Positions 1-10,862 of a stretch of 64,000 bases of DNA are shown one piece after another. The DNA comes from Rotaria sp. Silwood1. Lineage: Eukaryota > Rotifera > Eurotatoria > Philodinida > Philodinidae. Numbering within the stretch: the first letter of the stretch is position 1; each line of letters opens with the position of its first letter. Location of the stretch: contig CAJNOP010000090.1 of NCBI GenBank assembly GCA_905250075.1, positions 434,001-498,000 on the forward strand. Direction: 5' to 3'. Below the pieces are notes generated by a model. That model was not told the origin of the DNA. It saw nothing but the letters and a program-made list of their open reading frames with translations, and did no database searches. A program made the position numbers and the translations under genes.

Positions 1-3000
1 AAATCTTTACTTGTTCCAGCCAAGTTCTTTTTTATATTTAGTTTGACGAATAACGGTAGTATCGAATTTATTCACTGAATATACTTGAACAAGATAATAG
101 TTTAGAGGATGTGTTTTTTGAAAACAAAATAAGGTTTATAAAAGATTTATTTTAATTTTAATTAGATGAGTATTATTCAATACTTAATATTATTATGTGA
201 ATTCTGTCATGAAAATAGTCTTGATTTACTTGTTCAACTACAATATATAAAAATCCATCCAAATTTTCATCGTATGCAAAATGAGCATTCGGCAACAATT
301 ACAAATCTGTTACTCAGATATCTGTATTTGATATGAAAAGAAGTTAAATATAGAGTTATATTTAATTTAACTAATCGTTCACTATAGGAAAAGAAACAAA
401 TCTTAATATAACATCTTGAAGAATTTTGTATTATATGTATTGTCATGAGTGGATTTAATGAAAAACCAATTGTAAAGCATGCCTGCAACTAGATAAAGTT
501 TTTTATCGAATGAAAAACATATGCTCGTATCTTATTGATATAGCGGACCAACAGGTATTTAGCGTTCATTTCTTTGTTGATCATGGCCGAATAGTTATTT
601 TTCTGTAATCTTAGTTGTTGCGCAACGTTAATGACATAAATAAAAATCCTTTGCTATAATGTTGTGCACTTGTACAAAAGATAATTTTGACTTTTTAAAA
701 ATTAATGTTGTTTTTTATTTATTTTTAGATAATTATTGTACAGAATGAAGCAAAAATCAGTAGGAATAAATTAATACAAAAATAATATAAATCGAAAAAT
801 AAAGATTCAAAATGTCTAGGAAGACATGAGATTTTTCATTATTCAAAAAACTATTGGATGAATAGGAAATAGAATAATGAGAAGTATTAATGAAACGTTT
901 TTAACGTCAACAACTTCATCAAGGAATCTCAATTGTATAATCTACAGTTAACATCTTCGAAACTTATTTGAGAAGTTTCTATTGTTAGTTATTCAAAATT
1001 GAATTAAAACAATATTTGCTTGAAGAAGAAATTAGAAAGTTTTGGAAAAATTGACCTATTTCTTTTGATTGAATGATAATGAAAAACGTTCGCTTCATTT
1101 TACCACTTATCTGCATGCTTACTTCAAGAATCACTATAGTAGCGATATGAATGGCGTACAAACCATTTTTTTCCTATTGAATTTTCATTTATCAATCTTG
1201 TTTCAGCAAACCTATTGAAAATATTATTCATCAAGAACGACAGCTTTGAAATAAAAAATAAGCCTTCAATACGAACACATATGATTGAATGAAATTAGGT
1301 AGGACAAAACCTTTCTGTTGAGGCTATGTGAATGTGGATGTGGGTGTAAGTATGAGTGTTTTCTTCTTTAGGCTGACATTCAGACCTACACTCATACTTT
1401 TTCTCTTTTGATTGTCTTTTACATGATGAATCACTGTACTCATTTGAAATAGTTTTTCTATTCAACTGAGAATCTTTTTTTCAATGTAGCAGAATGTTAG
1501 GATAAGGCATCTATATCTATGTAAATGTTCATCTCTTCTATTTCTATCATGTTGGTTCTTTTTCTTCTGTTTCTTTTATTCTCTTTGATCGTAGATATAT
1601 GAGTTGTTATACATATCTAGGTGATTCTGATTTAAAGATAATAAAGGTTTATAGTGGTCTTCTTTACATGAATTCGTACTTTCGCCCTTAAAAAAAGATA
1701 CGAAAGTAATAACATAGCAGTATTCACCATTTCAAGAAAGACTCACTCAATAGATAATTAAACAATAGATCAAAGTTTGTATACTACTAGAACACAAATG
1801 CGAAGAACGACATAAGTAGAATATAACAAACAACAGGTGGATAAAATATAACCAAGAGGAATACAAAATATTGAGAATGCCATATTCTGATAGAATACAT
1901 ATTTTACGTCAGTCATTTGATTGATCTATAAAAAAGTTTGTAATTCAAAAAGAAACAGAAGACTGGAAACATCTATAGAAGAAAGATTTCCATTGTTTAT
2001 CAGTTCTTTTTCGAACGAATTTGCCGAACAATCGTAGTGAGTGGATGATGAGTAGCTAATACTTTTGGCATGTCTATTATTTACTTACTATGCAATAATT
2101 TGCTCTTTCTCAAAAGAATCTATCGTTTAGAACAACAGACATTTGAAATGTAAGTTTTTTTGTTGCCTTTTCGCTGCAAACTATATAGCGAAGGCGAATC
2201 ATCAGACATGTCTGCTTGAATTTCGTCACGATTCTACATTTCACTTACCTGTGAAAAGAAAAAGAAATAAATGGCGGCTTTTGATTTTCGCATGAATAAA
2301 AGCAACATGTGCACGCTCGGAACAAGCATTTCTCATTAAACAAGAAATAGTGAGACTTATGCAACCTGTCTTTTTTCTCTTAACGAAAATTGGTCAAAAA
2401 CAAATAATACCCTTAAAATGCTTCTGGTAGTCGCTGGAGTTTTTATTATTTTCTTTGTATTTGTTTTCGTTCGAAAGCAATACACGAAAGCAGATGATAA
2501 GAAGTAAGTCACAAAATGAATATGTGAGAATGACTATGGATATAAAATAGGTGTAGATATGAAGCGTGGGTATGGGTTCTCGCGAGCGAAAAGCTAGTAT
2601 CCACATGCGCACGCACACCCACCCTCAAGAAAATCTTCCTTTGATAAAAAAAATCAAACTGAAAATTTGAAGACACCGATTGCAGATTTGGAATTTTCGA
2701 CACCGATTTCCTTCGATAAAACTTCATAAAGTAATACTTTTCCTCTTAAACAAATCATTTTTTAGTAAAAAAATGAAGTTCGAAATTTTGAGAAATGGAT
2801 TACAGATGAGAATTTCTTGACGCACAAAACTTCTGTTCAAACTCGATGAAAATATTGTTATTCGTAGAAAATTGTCTTCCCTTGGATAAAGTCCAAAAAT
2901 TTCCGTTGCTAATTACTTGTTAATGTAACTGGCGAGTAACTGCAATTTTTCTGTTCTATTCGAGACGAGACAAACGCTCACACTCACATAATCTGACATT

Positions 3001-3220
3001 CAAACAGACATTTTTAGCAGCTACGTACCGGGAAAGCAACTTTTCGTTAGAAAAAAAAGTGATTATAATAACAAAATCTTAGACTTTTACTCCAAATTCA
3101 GGTTTTTTTGGTGTTAAATCCTCAAGAATCTCTCAGATAGCTGAAAAAATCTTTCGGATAATTCACTGCCTTCTATTTCATCTTGTGAAATTTTTCGTAT
3201 GGGTTGCCTACTAATATGGA
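1..3220. other. Left-end intergenic region, no supported gene
   Basis: This is AT-rich sequence with only short chance ORFs, none longer than about 75 codons and none resembling a protein family. GT-rich patches with imperfect CA-rich inverted partners occur near 1330-1400 and 2540-2630 and can form small hairpins. No tRNA, rRNA or terminal-repeat element was recognised by eye. Confidence 0.5.
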
Positions 3221-3955
3221 ATGCCCTTCTATTCTAGGGAAGAGGTTATCGATGATATTCCCATGTGTTATATTACAATCCAATTACATTCGAATTTATT
3301 TATTGTTGAACGCATCACTTCACATCTTAGAAACCCTACACGTGTATTTTTCAAGCTTCATTATGCTGAAGCGCAATCACTTTGGCTTAATGCTACTCGT
3401 CCGATCGAGTACGGTGGTTCCGGTGAATGTGAGAAATTGGCTTTTCTCGGGGGCAATATTCTACGGTATCATGTAATCGAAATACTTTGGCGGCGACATC
3501 CGCAAGCGACAATACAACAACTTGCTACCACGAAGGAAGCCTATTTGACAAATACAAAACTCAACCAACGTTCGAATTGGTTTGATTTTTCACATTGGAT
3601 ACAACAAGAGAAACCTATTTCATCTTCATTATCTCGAAGAAAAAGACGCTCATTTAAACATCGTGGTGAACAACCGCTTTTTCATTTACCGGGCAAGTTA
3701 TCGGCTACAATCATTGAAGCTCTTTTAGCGGCCACAGATCAGTTTCATCAGAAGAAATTCACAGAGCTATGTGTTCTCGGCCTCATGAAAATCATGACCA
3801 GTCCGCTTGGATGGACAGCCGAGGACCAACAAGTACAGCTAATCAGTTGTGGCAGTCCCGTTTACACCGACCACCAATTAACGCACATTATTGGTCAGCT
3901 AACTTGCGATCCTAACTACCCACATGGAGTCTGCTTTGCGCTCCCGATGCTTTAG
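3221..3955 (+). CDS. Degenerate RNase III-domain protein (Dicer/Drosha or mL44-like)
   Basis: A single open frame of 244 aa. Residues about 62-115 have the layout of the first RNase III helix motif (LAFLGGNIL at 73-81, where active enzymes have LEFLGD followed by a hydrophobic pair). Residues 158-170 (GKLSATIIEALLA) match the second motif, where active enzymes have AD..EA. Three of the four metal-binding acids appear replaced (Glu to Ala, Asp to Gly, Asp to Thr); only Glu166 remains. RNA cleavage is therefore unlikely, and a structural or RNA-binding role, as in mL44 or the non-catalytic half of a Dicer-like protein, is more plausible. A basic segment at 138-147 separates the motifs. The start is uncertain: an acceptor-like TTCTATTCTAG at 3226-3236 could make this the 3' exon of a larger gene. 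Its base composition is less AT-rich than its surroundings. It may be a gene fragment. Confidence 0.5.
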   Translation: MPFYSREEVIDDIPMCYITIQLHSNLFIVERITSHLRNPTRVFFKLHYAEAQSLWLNATRPIEYGGSGECEKLAFLGGNILRYHVIEILWRRHPQATIQQLATTKEAYLTNTKLNQRSNWFDFSHWIQQEKPISSSLSRRKRRSFKHRGEQPLFHLPGKLSATIIEALLAATDQFHQKKFTELCVLGLMKIMTSPLGWTAEDQQVQLISCGSPVYTDHQLTHIIGQLTCDPNYPHGVCFALPML

Positions 3956-4101
3956 CTACAATTTTGATGAAGAATCATATTGACTCGTTTTGAAGTTATT
4001 TCCTTTGTCTGTCCGTAATATACATTATTCATTGTAACCGAAACAATATTGAATATAATGAAAAAGTAGAGTTGCATCGCAGAAAATTAGTGGTAAATCT
4101 A
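3956..4101. other. Spacer before the fold-back element
   Basis: Short non-coding stretch between the RNase III-like ORF and the TA target site of the fold-back element. No signal was recognised. Confidence 0.5.
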
Positions 4102-5026
4102 CTTAGGGGTATCCAAAAGTAGTGTCGCCATTACCAAATTCCCTTATAGAAAGGTTAAAAAAATTTTCTTTCTTTTTCAAAAGATAGAGCGTCTTTCGCT
4201 CTATTTTTCTATACTATTTGATCATACCTTAACTAATATCATGATAATAAATTTTTGATAAGACGTTTTTCGTTAACATGTTTGCTCGTGGTAAGTTGTA
4301 TGTTGTAGTTTTCAATTCCTTATTACTTGAATTAACAATCAAAATATGCCATAAGATGCAGCGTGAAAAGCTCTACAATTTCCATAAGATCATTTATTTT
4401 CTAGTTGCACTTTTTGTTCTTAAAATAGACTAAATTTTGAGAGATCAAATTTCGGCCATGGAAAAAGATCATGTTTTTGATACACGACGAATTCATTTTT
4501 TGTAATCTGATCATCTTATCACCTAATATGCTTTATTAAAAGAAAAACAAAATACACCAGAAGATGCAGCGTGAAAAGCTCTACAATCTATATAGTAAAG
4601 TTTATCTTAATTGTTTTGAAAAAAAGGAAAATTCTATACGATCAGTTTTTACACCCGCCAAAGTTCGATCACTCAAAACTTTGTCCATTTTGAAAACAAA
4701 AAGTAAAACTAGAAAATAAGTGCTCTTATGGAAATTGTAGAGCTTTTCACGCTGCATCTTATGGCATATTTTGGTTGTTAATACAATGTATTAGTGGGCT
4801 AAAAAACTAATCCGTCTGACTCATTGTGAGCTAGTACCACGAGCAAACATGTTAACGAAAAAAGTCTTGTCAAAAATTTATTATCATGACATTAGTCAAG
4901 GTATGATCAAATAGCATAGAAAAATAGAGTGAAAGACGCTCTATCTTTTGCAAAAGAAAGAAAACTTTTTCACCCTTTCTGTAAGGAAATTTGGTAATGG
5001 CGACACTACTTTTGGATGCCCCTAAG
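4102..5026. mobile_element. 925-bp fold-back DNA element flanked by TA
   Basis: The two ends are long inverted repeats. CTTAGGGG at 4102 pairs with CCCCTAAG ending at 5026, and the arms stay about 90% alike for roughly 190 bp (4102-4294 against about 4838-5026). A second inverted stretch lies further in (about 4330-4460 against 4660-4790), so most of the element can fold on itself. GATGCAGCGTGAAAAGCT occurs in the left arm (from 4355), inverted in the right arm (about 4741-4758), and as a third direct copy at 4563 in the central loop. TA dinucleotides abut both ends, as in Tc1/mariner-type insertion. No transposase frame is present; the ORFs inside are products of the repeat arms. It is a non-autonomous element, probably mobilised in trans. 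Confidence 0.8.
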
Positions 5027-7647
5027 TAGTTTTGAGGATGTGGATGAGTGTGCATATCCATTTCACCCACACCCATCCTCATTAGAAACATGTTGACATC
5101 TGTTATTTGAGTTCTCTTAGTAATAAGTTTCGTAATGGCTACGTTTCACTTTCATTTTAGCTTTGATCAACTGGTTGATGGAAACATAATCTTTTCAATT
5201 TACAACGACATAAAAACCTTGATTTGGGTCATGCATCTTTTATTCTATAGAAAATGATTATCATTAAGTTGTGAGCGACGGAAAAACAAAATTTTAAAAG
5301 TGAATTATTAGTTCTTGTTTTTACTCTCTAAGTTCTGTTAGTACACATGTGATTCTGACTTTTTTCACAGTACTCCTCGTAAAATTATCAATGAACAGGG
5401 AAGAGAAGAATGAAAGACTTGAAGATAAAATAATTATCTTCTTTGAAAATAAAGGTATAAAAGAAATGTTTATTAGATCATTAAGGAGCGACAAGTGAAT
5501 GATAGCACGTTGATACTTCACATGAGCGTACCCTATTTATGAGTGTGGATATAACTGACAGTTCTAATTTATCGAAAGCTATGGACAATGTTTAAAATTA
5601 CTTTGTTCAGTTATTACAGTGGAATTAGTTTTGAACAAGGTTACTCATTTACTCAATTATGAAACTTTTGAAACAGACATTTTAGATTCGAAACTATATT
5701 CAATCGATATCTATATTTTCAATGAAAAATAATTGTAATTTCTAAAGTCTGTTTATAGCTGTCAACATTGGGGAAATGTCTGATTAGTGTACAATAAAGA
5801 ATACGTAGTTTTAGTCCTTATCGACGTATACACATAACAAAATGCACGTTGCCGATGAACATATGAAACAAATACTCAGAAAAGAATTTATAAATGTTAA
5901 TTTTCAGAAAAAACACATATTTTCATTGATTTCGGCAAATATGTCAATTAAATCAAAGTGACTATTGTTTCAACTTACTTAACTCGATTCAAAAAATAAA
6001 GAATGGATTACTTATAACTCAAGAATTATACCTCGATCAGTTTTAACTACCATAATCTTTTTTGCAGGACTTTAGCATGTGTTATTACGCGTAATAATGC
6101 TTTATTTTAAAACGATCACCAGATGACTATAACTGAAACATCTATTTATTATGGCGAAGACCTAAATAACATAATAATTGCTTATGAAATAATAATATAT
6201 AGTCTTGTTTTTCTTCGTTTGGTACTTCAACGTGTTGATTTAGATATAATACGAGAATTCCCGCATTCCAACAAAAAATTATTATTAATACAGTAGTAAT
6301 TGTTCATTTACAAATATTTATCTAGCTCAATTATATTTCGCATGAATAAACTAGTCGACTTTTTGTGAAATAAAAAAGTAATAGTTTAGACCGCTTGAAA
6401 ATTCGATACTTTGGTGTTCGATATACAAGACGTTGATCTAAACATTTCAACAAAAAGCTTGTCATTCATCGATGCATCTAGCCCATAGATCTAAAATACA
6501 TCATGTTACTTCTTCGTTTCACCTTCGTGCTTGCATATATTAAATAAAACGTGCAAGGAACATCGTTATTTACAAAACTTTTCTTGCGTTCTGTCATTTT
6601 CTTCTAAGTATATCATTCGTCTGTTTCACAATTTTTCTCATTCTGTTATTGAATCACTTTGAAGCAATGAAAGGTAGTTGCAACGCTTCATTCGTCTCAC
6701 GACTCATCATTCAAAATGATGTTTCATTTTTCTTTTCGAAGTCATGAGCGAAAAAGTAAATTTTTCTTACTTTTGTTTTTTTTTCGAGGTGCATCATCAT
6801 TAAAGCTAGAACAGCAAAAAAAGTAAGTCTTTACTCTTTTTGAATAACTGATTTTATATATAACACTTGTTAATACGGTGTTCATTTTCGTCTGTGAACG
6901 ACTGTATTTTACTATATTACATAACTCAGTAGTATTACCGTTTACATCTATGATTGTTTGACGAAGCAATATTGATTTCAAAGAGAGACCAATGAGGCGG
7001 AACGGAGACATCATTTATAGTTTCGGTATACAATTATTCTAAACGAACGTTTTTTCTTCGTAACTCATCGTAATTTACTAGAAACATATTGATATGGGTT
7101 ATAAGAGTTCTCTTAATAATGAATGCTGCAGTGACTATTTTTCAGAGTAAAGTGACAGAAAAACAATTGATATCAATAAAAGCTTCACATATTAGTTTGG
7201 AGAGAAGTGTTTCGTACTCAATCATAAAAATGGTTACCAGTTATGGTGCGAAACACCTATATAACGGTTCATTCAATCTTTGACTCTTGATATTATTACA
7301 ATTCAAAATGAGAAGTTTTAGTGCGTATATTTAGAAAGAAAGAGAAATAACTAGGTGGTATTCGAGTTTCACTCAACTTTTTGGTAATCTCTCTTTCTGA
7401 TTGATTATTATTTGAATGAAGATTTTCTGACTTTCTGCTGTTCTCGAGATCTTGGTCACGAACCAAATAAATGCTATGCTTCGTACACTATTAAAGAAAA
7501 AAGAAAATTCGTGATGAACTCGTTAAAAGAGTGTTTCGCATCTTCAAAACATTATTCTTTTTTAGATAACATTATTTGAAAAATAAGAGTCATTTATTTT
7601 TATTTTTCTATTAACATAATTAATCAACATTGCTTCATCGTAAATCT
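5027..7647. other. Intergenic region, no supported gene
   Basis: AT-rich sequence. Directly beside the fold-back element, 5035-5085 forms an imperfect hairpin of a G-rich arm (GAGGATGTGGATGAGTG) and its C-rich partner (CACCCACACCCATCCTC). Short ORFs at 6742-7014 and 7089-7283 lack family resemblance. The 5' flank of the GT31 gene lies at the right end. Confidence 0.5.
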
Positions 7648-8835
7648 ATGGTTCATAGAATACAAGTATCCTCATTTTTGGCTGAAACAAGATGCCTAAT
7701 TTTCGTTTTATATGTACTCATTACTATAGTTTTAATAGTTCTATTTCCACAAACATTTATAAAACCAACTATAAATAAAATAATATTTGTAACATACAAA
7801 AATGGTGAAAGTTCAAAAGAAATTCTACATAACACTTGGCTTTTTGGTTCAAATGAAGCTTCGAAATTATCAAGTTATGTATGTCATAAACATGGACGAC
7901 AAAATAATCATTCTTCAATTCTTTTTTCTTATTGTTCAAAAGTACCAATTCCAGTTAATGGATGGAAACAGGCTCAAAGTTATATTGAATCTGATATAGG
8001 TTTTCTTATATTTACATCTGCAAATTTTTATCATACGAGAGCAATAGCTGTTCGTGATACATGGCTTTCTCGAGTTACACATAAATATTTTCTTAGTACA
8101 ACACCCAATACATGGTTACCAGTTACTGTTATCAAAGGAGCAGATGAAAATAAATTATTTAATTTGAAAAAAATCTTTTATGGTTTAGAAACTGTTTATA
8201 AACAACAACAAAATACATCGAAACCACATAAATGGTATTTTGTTACTAGTTGTGATACTTTTGTTAATGTTCATCATGCACTTAAAAGATTAGATCCATA
8301 TGATTATACAAAACCATTTTTTATTGGTGGTCATAGTAATATGACACGTTGTCCAGATAGTCCAAAGAAAACACTTAGAATTGCATATCCAGATGGTGGT
8401 ACTGGATTTTTTTTAAGTTCAAAATTAGTTGAATTGATTCTACCTCATTTAATGAATTATGTTGAAAATATTTGGCTACATAACATAAGTCAATGTGGTG
8501 AATGTTCTGATGTAGCATTGACATGTTTAATATATAAATTAGGTATTCGATTAACCAAAGTGCCTGGTTTTTGGGCAAATAATCCTGACCGTACACTTCA
8601 TTTGGATGGTCGAAGAAAATTTCATAGTGATCCAGAACCCAATACATATCATAATGTTTCACATAGTGAAATGTATCATCTAGATGAATTTTATGCATTG
8701 CAACATGTTGATCGTCTTTATAATGATAAAAATGGAAAAGAATTAACTGAATATGTTCGAAGATTTCTTTCAAGTCATTATGATATATTAAGCTTAAAAA
8801 GAAGTGAATGTACATTACCTAAAATAGGTAGTTAA
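7648..8835 (+). CDS. GT31 (fringe-like) glycosyltransferase, type II membrane protein
   Basis: A 395-aa intronless gene from the first ATG; a frame-opening TTG lies six codons upstream. A short basic N-terminus is followed by a membrane segment at about residues 15-33, giving a type II Golgi topology. The lumenal part has the GT31 order: IGFLIFTSANFYHTRAIAVRDTWL (family motif in which R and DTW are conserved), then the KWYFVTSCDTFVNVHHAL segment, then YPDGGTGFFLSS, then CGECSDVAL. These resemble the Fringe/C1GALT/B3GLCT group. The metal-binding DDD of Fringe reads CDT here, so metal coordination may be altered. The likely role is extension of an O-linked glycan by a beta-1,3-linked sugar; donor and acceptor cannot be told from sequence. 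Membership of the clan is fairly sure, the subfamily is not. Confidence 0.75.
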   Translation: MVHRIQVSSFLAETRCLIFVLYVLITIVLIVLFPQTFIKPTINKIIFVTYKNGESSKEILHNTWLFGSNEASKLSSYVCHKHGRQNNHSSILFSYCSKVPIPVNGWKQAQSYIESDIGFLIFTSANFYHTRAIAVRDTWLSRVTHKYFLSTTPNTWLPVTVIKGADENKLFNLKKIFYGLETVYKQQQNTSKPHKWYFVTSCDTFVNVHHALKRLDPYDYTKPFFIGGHSNMTRCPDSPKKTLRIAYPDGGTGFFLSSKLVELILPHLMNYVENIWLHNISQCGECSDVALTCLIYKLGIRLTKVPGFWANNPDRTLHLDGRRKFHSDPEPNTYHNVSHSEMYHLDEFYALQHVDRLYNDKNGKELTEYVRRFLSSHYDILSLKRSECTLPKIGS

Positions 8836-10094
8836 AATTCTGTCTTAAATAACGAAATTATCAGTATTATCTTACTTGATAAATAAAACAAAAACTAAAA
8901 TGTCTTCAAAAATAAATGTAAATTCAATAAACAACTAGATAGTCGCTCGAGTAGAGAAGATGATTGACTGCACAAGTCTTGAGAATGTTATAGTCCATTA
9001 TCCCATATAACTTTTGGTATTCCTAAATCTCAGTCTTACTCAGAGTACATTACAATAAATGTTAATTATTCTGATTGATCTTGATGTGAATGAAGAGAAG
9101 AACATCACCATCTCCACAATTCTCATATTCTATTTTTTTTTCCATTGATTATTATCGTCTCTCTTTTTTGATTGATACACGGCATGCAAGAATTTTTTGT
9201 CTAGGCAATGGAGACTTAACCATAGGTAAGTTTAAGTCAAACACCATCATATAAGAAGACTATAAAATATTAATCAGCATTTTTACGTATACAGCATAAT
9301 TCACTTATGTTTACTAATTTTCTTCAATTTACAATATTTCTGCAAAACTTTTCTTGTTAAACGGTTGGATAAAACATTGAGTATTCTATCAAACTGTATA
9401 GTTTTAATTTGATTGATTTCGTATTTTGATCGAAATTGTAATAAATTCCAAAAGCTCTTTAAAAAAAAGGCTTTTAAACGCTTGAATCTCAATTAGAGTA
9501 AATCCAATTTATTGCAAAAATTGTTATCAATTAAAGAAATACATCATACTTTAAGTTTTCGACAATATTGAATCAAATCGTGTTAAATATAATAAGAAAG
9601 TTTTAGGCAATTTTTTTATTATTGTAAAGCACAAGTTCTTGGCGTTATTTGCAGAATACAAACTTTACCTACGAGACCTCAACTAAATCAAACTTGAATC
9701 TTAATTGATATTTCGAGTGCAAAAAGACTTTTGCCATGGCAACTAAGCAGCTTACACGCAATGCTGCACTTTATGCAGTTTACCGCATTAATAAGAAAAG
9801 ATGTCAAATAACTTCATATGACAAGGTTAGAAAGAAAACCATAAACTTTATCATGGAAATATATCGGCGTTTTCTTCAAATGCTAACATCTATCTTGTCT
9901 CGTTTTTCCTTGTTAAAACTAATATCATAATTTATTGTTGCAACCAAATATTATAACATATAATGAAAATGTGTTTCCGTGTTGGTTTATCTATCTAAGC
10001 TTTATAATTAGCCTTTTTTCTTTATTAATATTTGATTTCATAGTGAGAAAAAAAGAACAAGAAAACTAGACTACTATAGAAAAATAGAAAATGT
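8836..10094. other. Convergent intergenic region
   Basis: Lies between the 3' ends of the GT31 gene (plus) and the carbonic anhydrase gene (minus). AATAAA-like signals occur shortly after the GT31 stop (about 8880-8935). ORFs of about 63 codons at 9301-9492 and 9736-9930 have no clear homology. Confidence 0.5.
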
Positions 10095-10862
10095 TTAAAT
10101 CATTTTTGAATATTCATAATTTCGAAAAATAGTTCGACCGTTTAATGGTTGTATGGGTCGATAAACTTTTTGCATAATATTTTGACGAAGTAAATTTAAA
10201 CTTTCTTTTTTAATTGGAATTTCATGAGAAAATATTGTCCATATAACACCTTCAGTACAAGGTGGAGTTGTTAAACTACCTATATAACGAAAAAATTCTT
10301 TATCTTTCACTTGCATAAGTCGATTTAAATTAAATATACAATTTGTTTTATCATGAATTTTAATTAATTGACTTGCAACATTAGCATATCTTTCCCATTC
10401 ATTATATTCATTATTATCAATGGTAAAAAGAAATGCAAGTACGACTATTTGTCCATTATCATGATTCTTATGAACAAAATGTGCTTCAGCTGGAAAAGAA
10501 TGTCCATTGATTTCATGTTCAGATCCATGTTTATCATCTTCTCCCCAATGTAAATGAAAATTAACAAAATAAAATTTTCCAATTAAATCACTACCAGTAA
10601 ACCATAATTCATTGGTATTTTGTTCATTAGAACGTTTAGCTAATGTTGCAGTAATCTGTTGACCATTATTACTCAATGTAAATAATACATCAGAATCATA
10701 TTTTGAAGAAAATATAAAAGGTGAATAAAGATGAAAAATAGTATCAATCGGATTTATATTAATTGGAGATTGACATAATCCATTAGCATATGGAAAATGT
10801 TTTGACCATTCTGATAGATTTTCATAGGTCCAATATTCATTTGATTTTTTTGTACAAGACAT
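10095..10862 (-). CDS. Alpha-carbonic anhydrase, cytosolic type
   Basis: A complete 255-aa protein in one exon, the usual length of cytosolic alpha-class enzymes, which hydrate CO2 to bicarbonate. No signal peptide is visible. The N-terminal part has the typical tryptophan region and the QSPININ motif (residues 31-37). The three zinc ligands are intact: His103 and His105 in NFHLHWG and His128 in EAHFVH. The C-terminal SLTTPPCTEGV (196-206) carries the gatekeeper threonine. The position corresponding to the proton-shuttle His64 of human CA II (NNG-H) reads NNG-Q here (Gln68), so the fast proton-transfer route is probably weaker. The next gene upstream is 6 kb away, and the 3' end faces the GT31 gene. 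Confidence 0.93.
   Translation of the reverse strand: MSCTKKSNEYWTYENLSEWSKHFPYANGLCQSPININPIDTIFHLYSPFIFSSKYDSDVLFTLSNNGQQITATLAKRSNEQNTNELWFTGSDLIGKFYFVNFHLHWGEDDKHGSEHEINGHSFPAEAHFVHKNHDNGQIVVLAFLFTIDNNEYNEWERYANVASQLIKIHDKTNCIFNLNRLMQVKDKEFFRYIGSLTTPPCTEGVIWTIFSHEIPIKKESLNLLRQNIMQKVYRPIQPLNGRTIFRNYEYSKMI

Noticed and set aside
4870..5091. 73-codon ORF at the right end of the fold-back element
   Set aside because: It lies within the inverted-repeat arm and shows no transposase motif.
8375..8815. 146-codon minus-strand ORF rich in His/Tyr/Leu
   Set aside because: It is the antisense of the GT31 coding frame and has no family features.
9736..9930. ORF beginning ATKQLTRNAA, superficially like the histone H3 tail
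   Set aside because: Only a few residues agree, the H3 fold region is absent, and the rest is low-complexity. Chance is likelier than a histone pseudogene.
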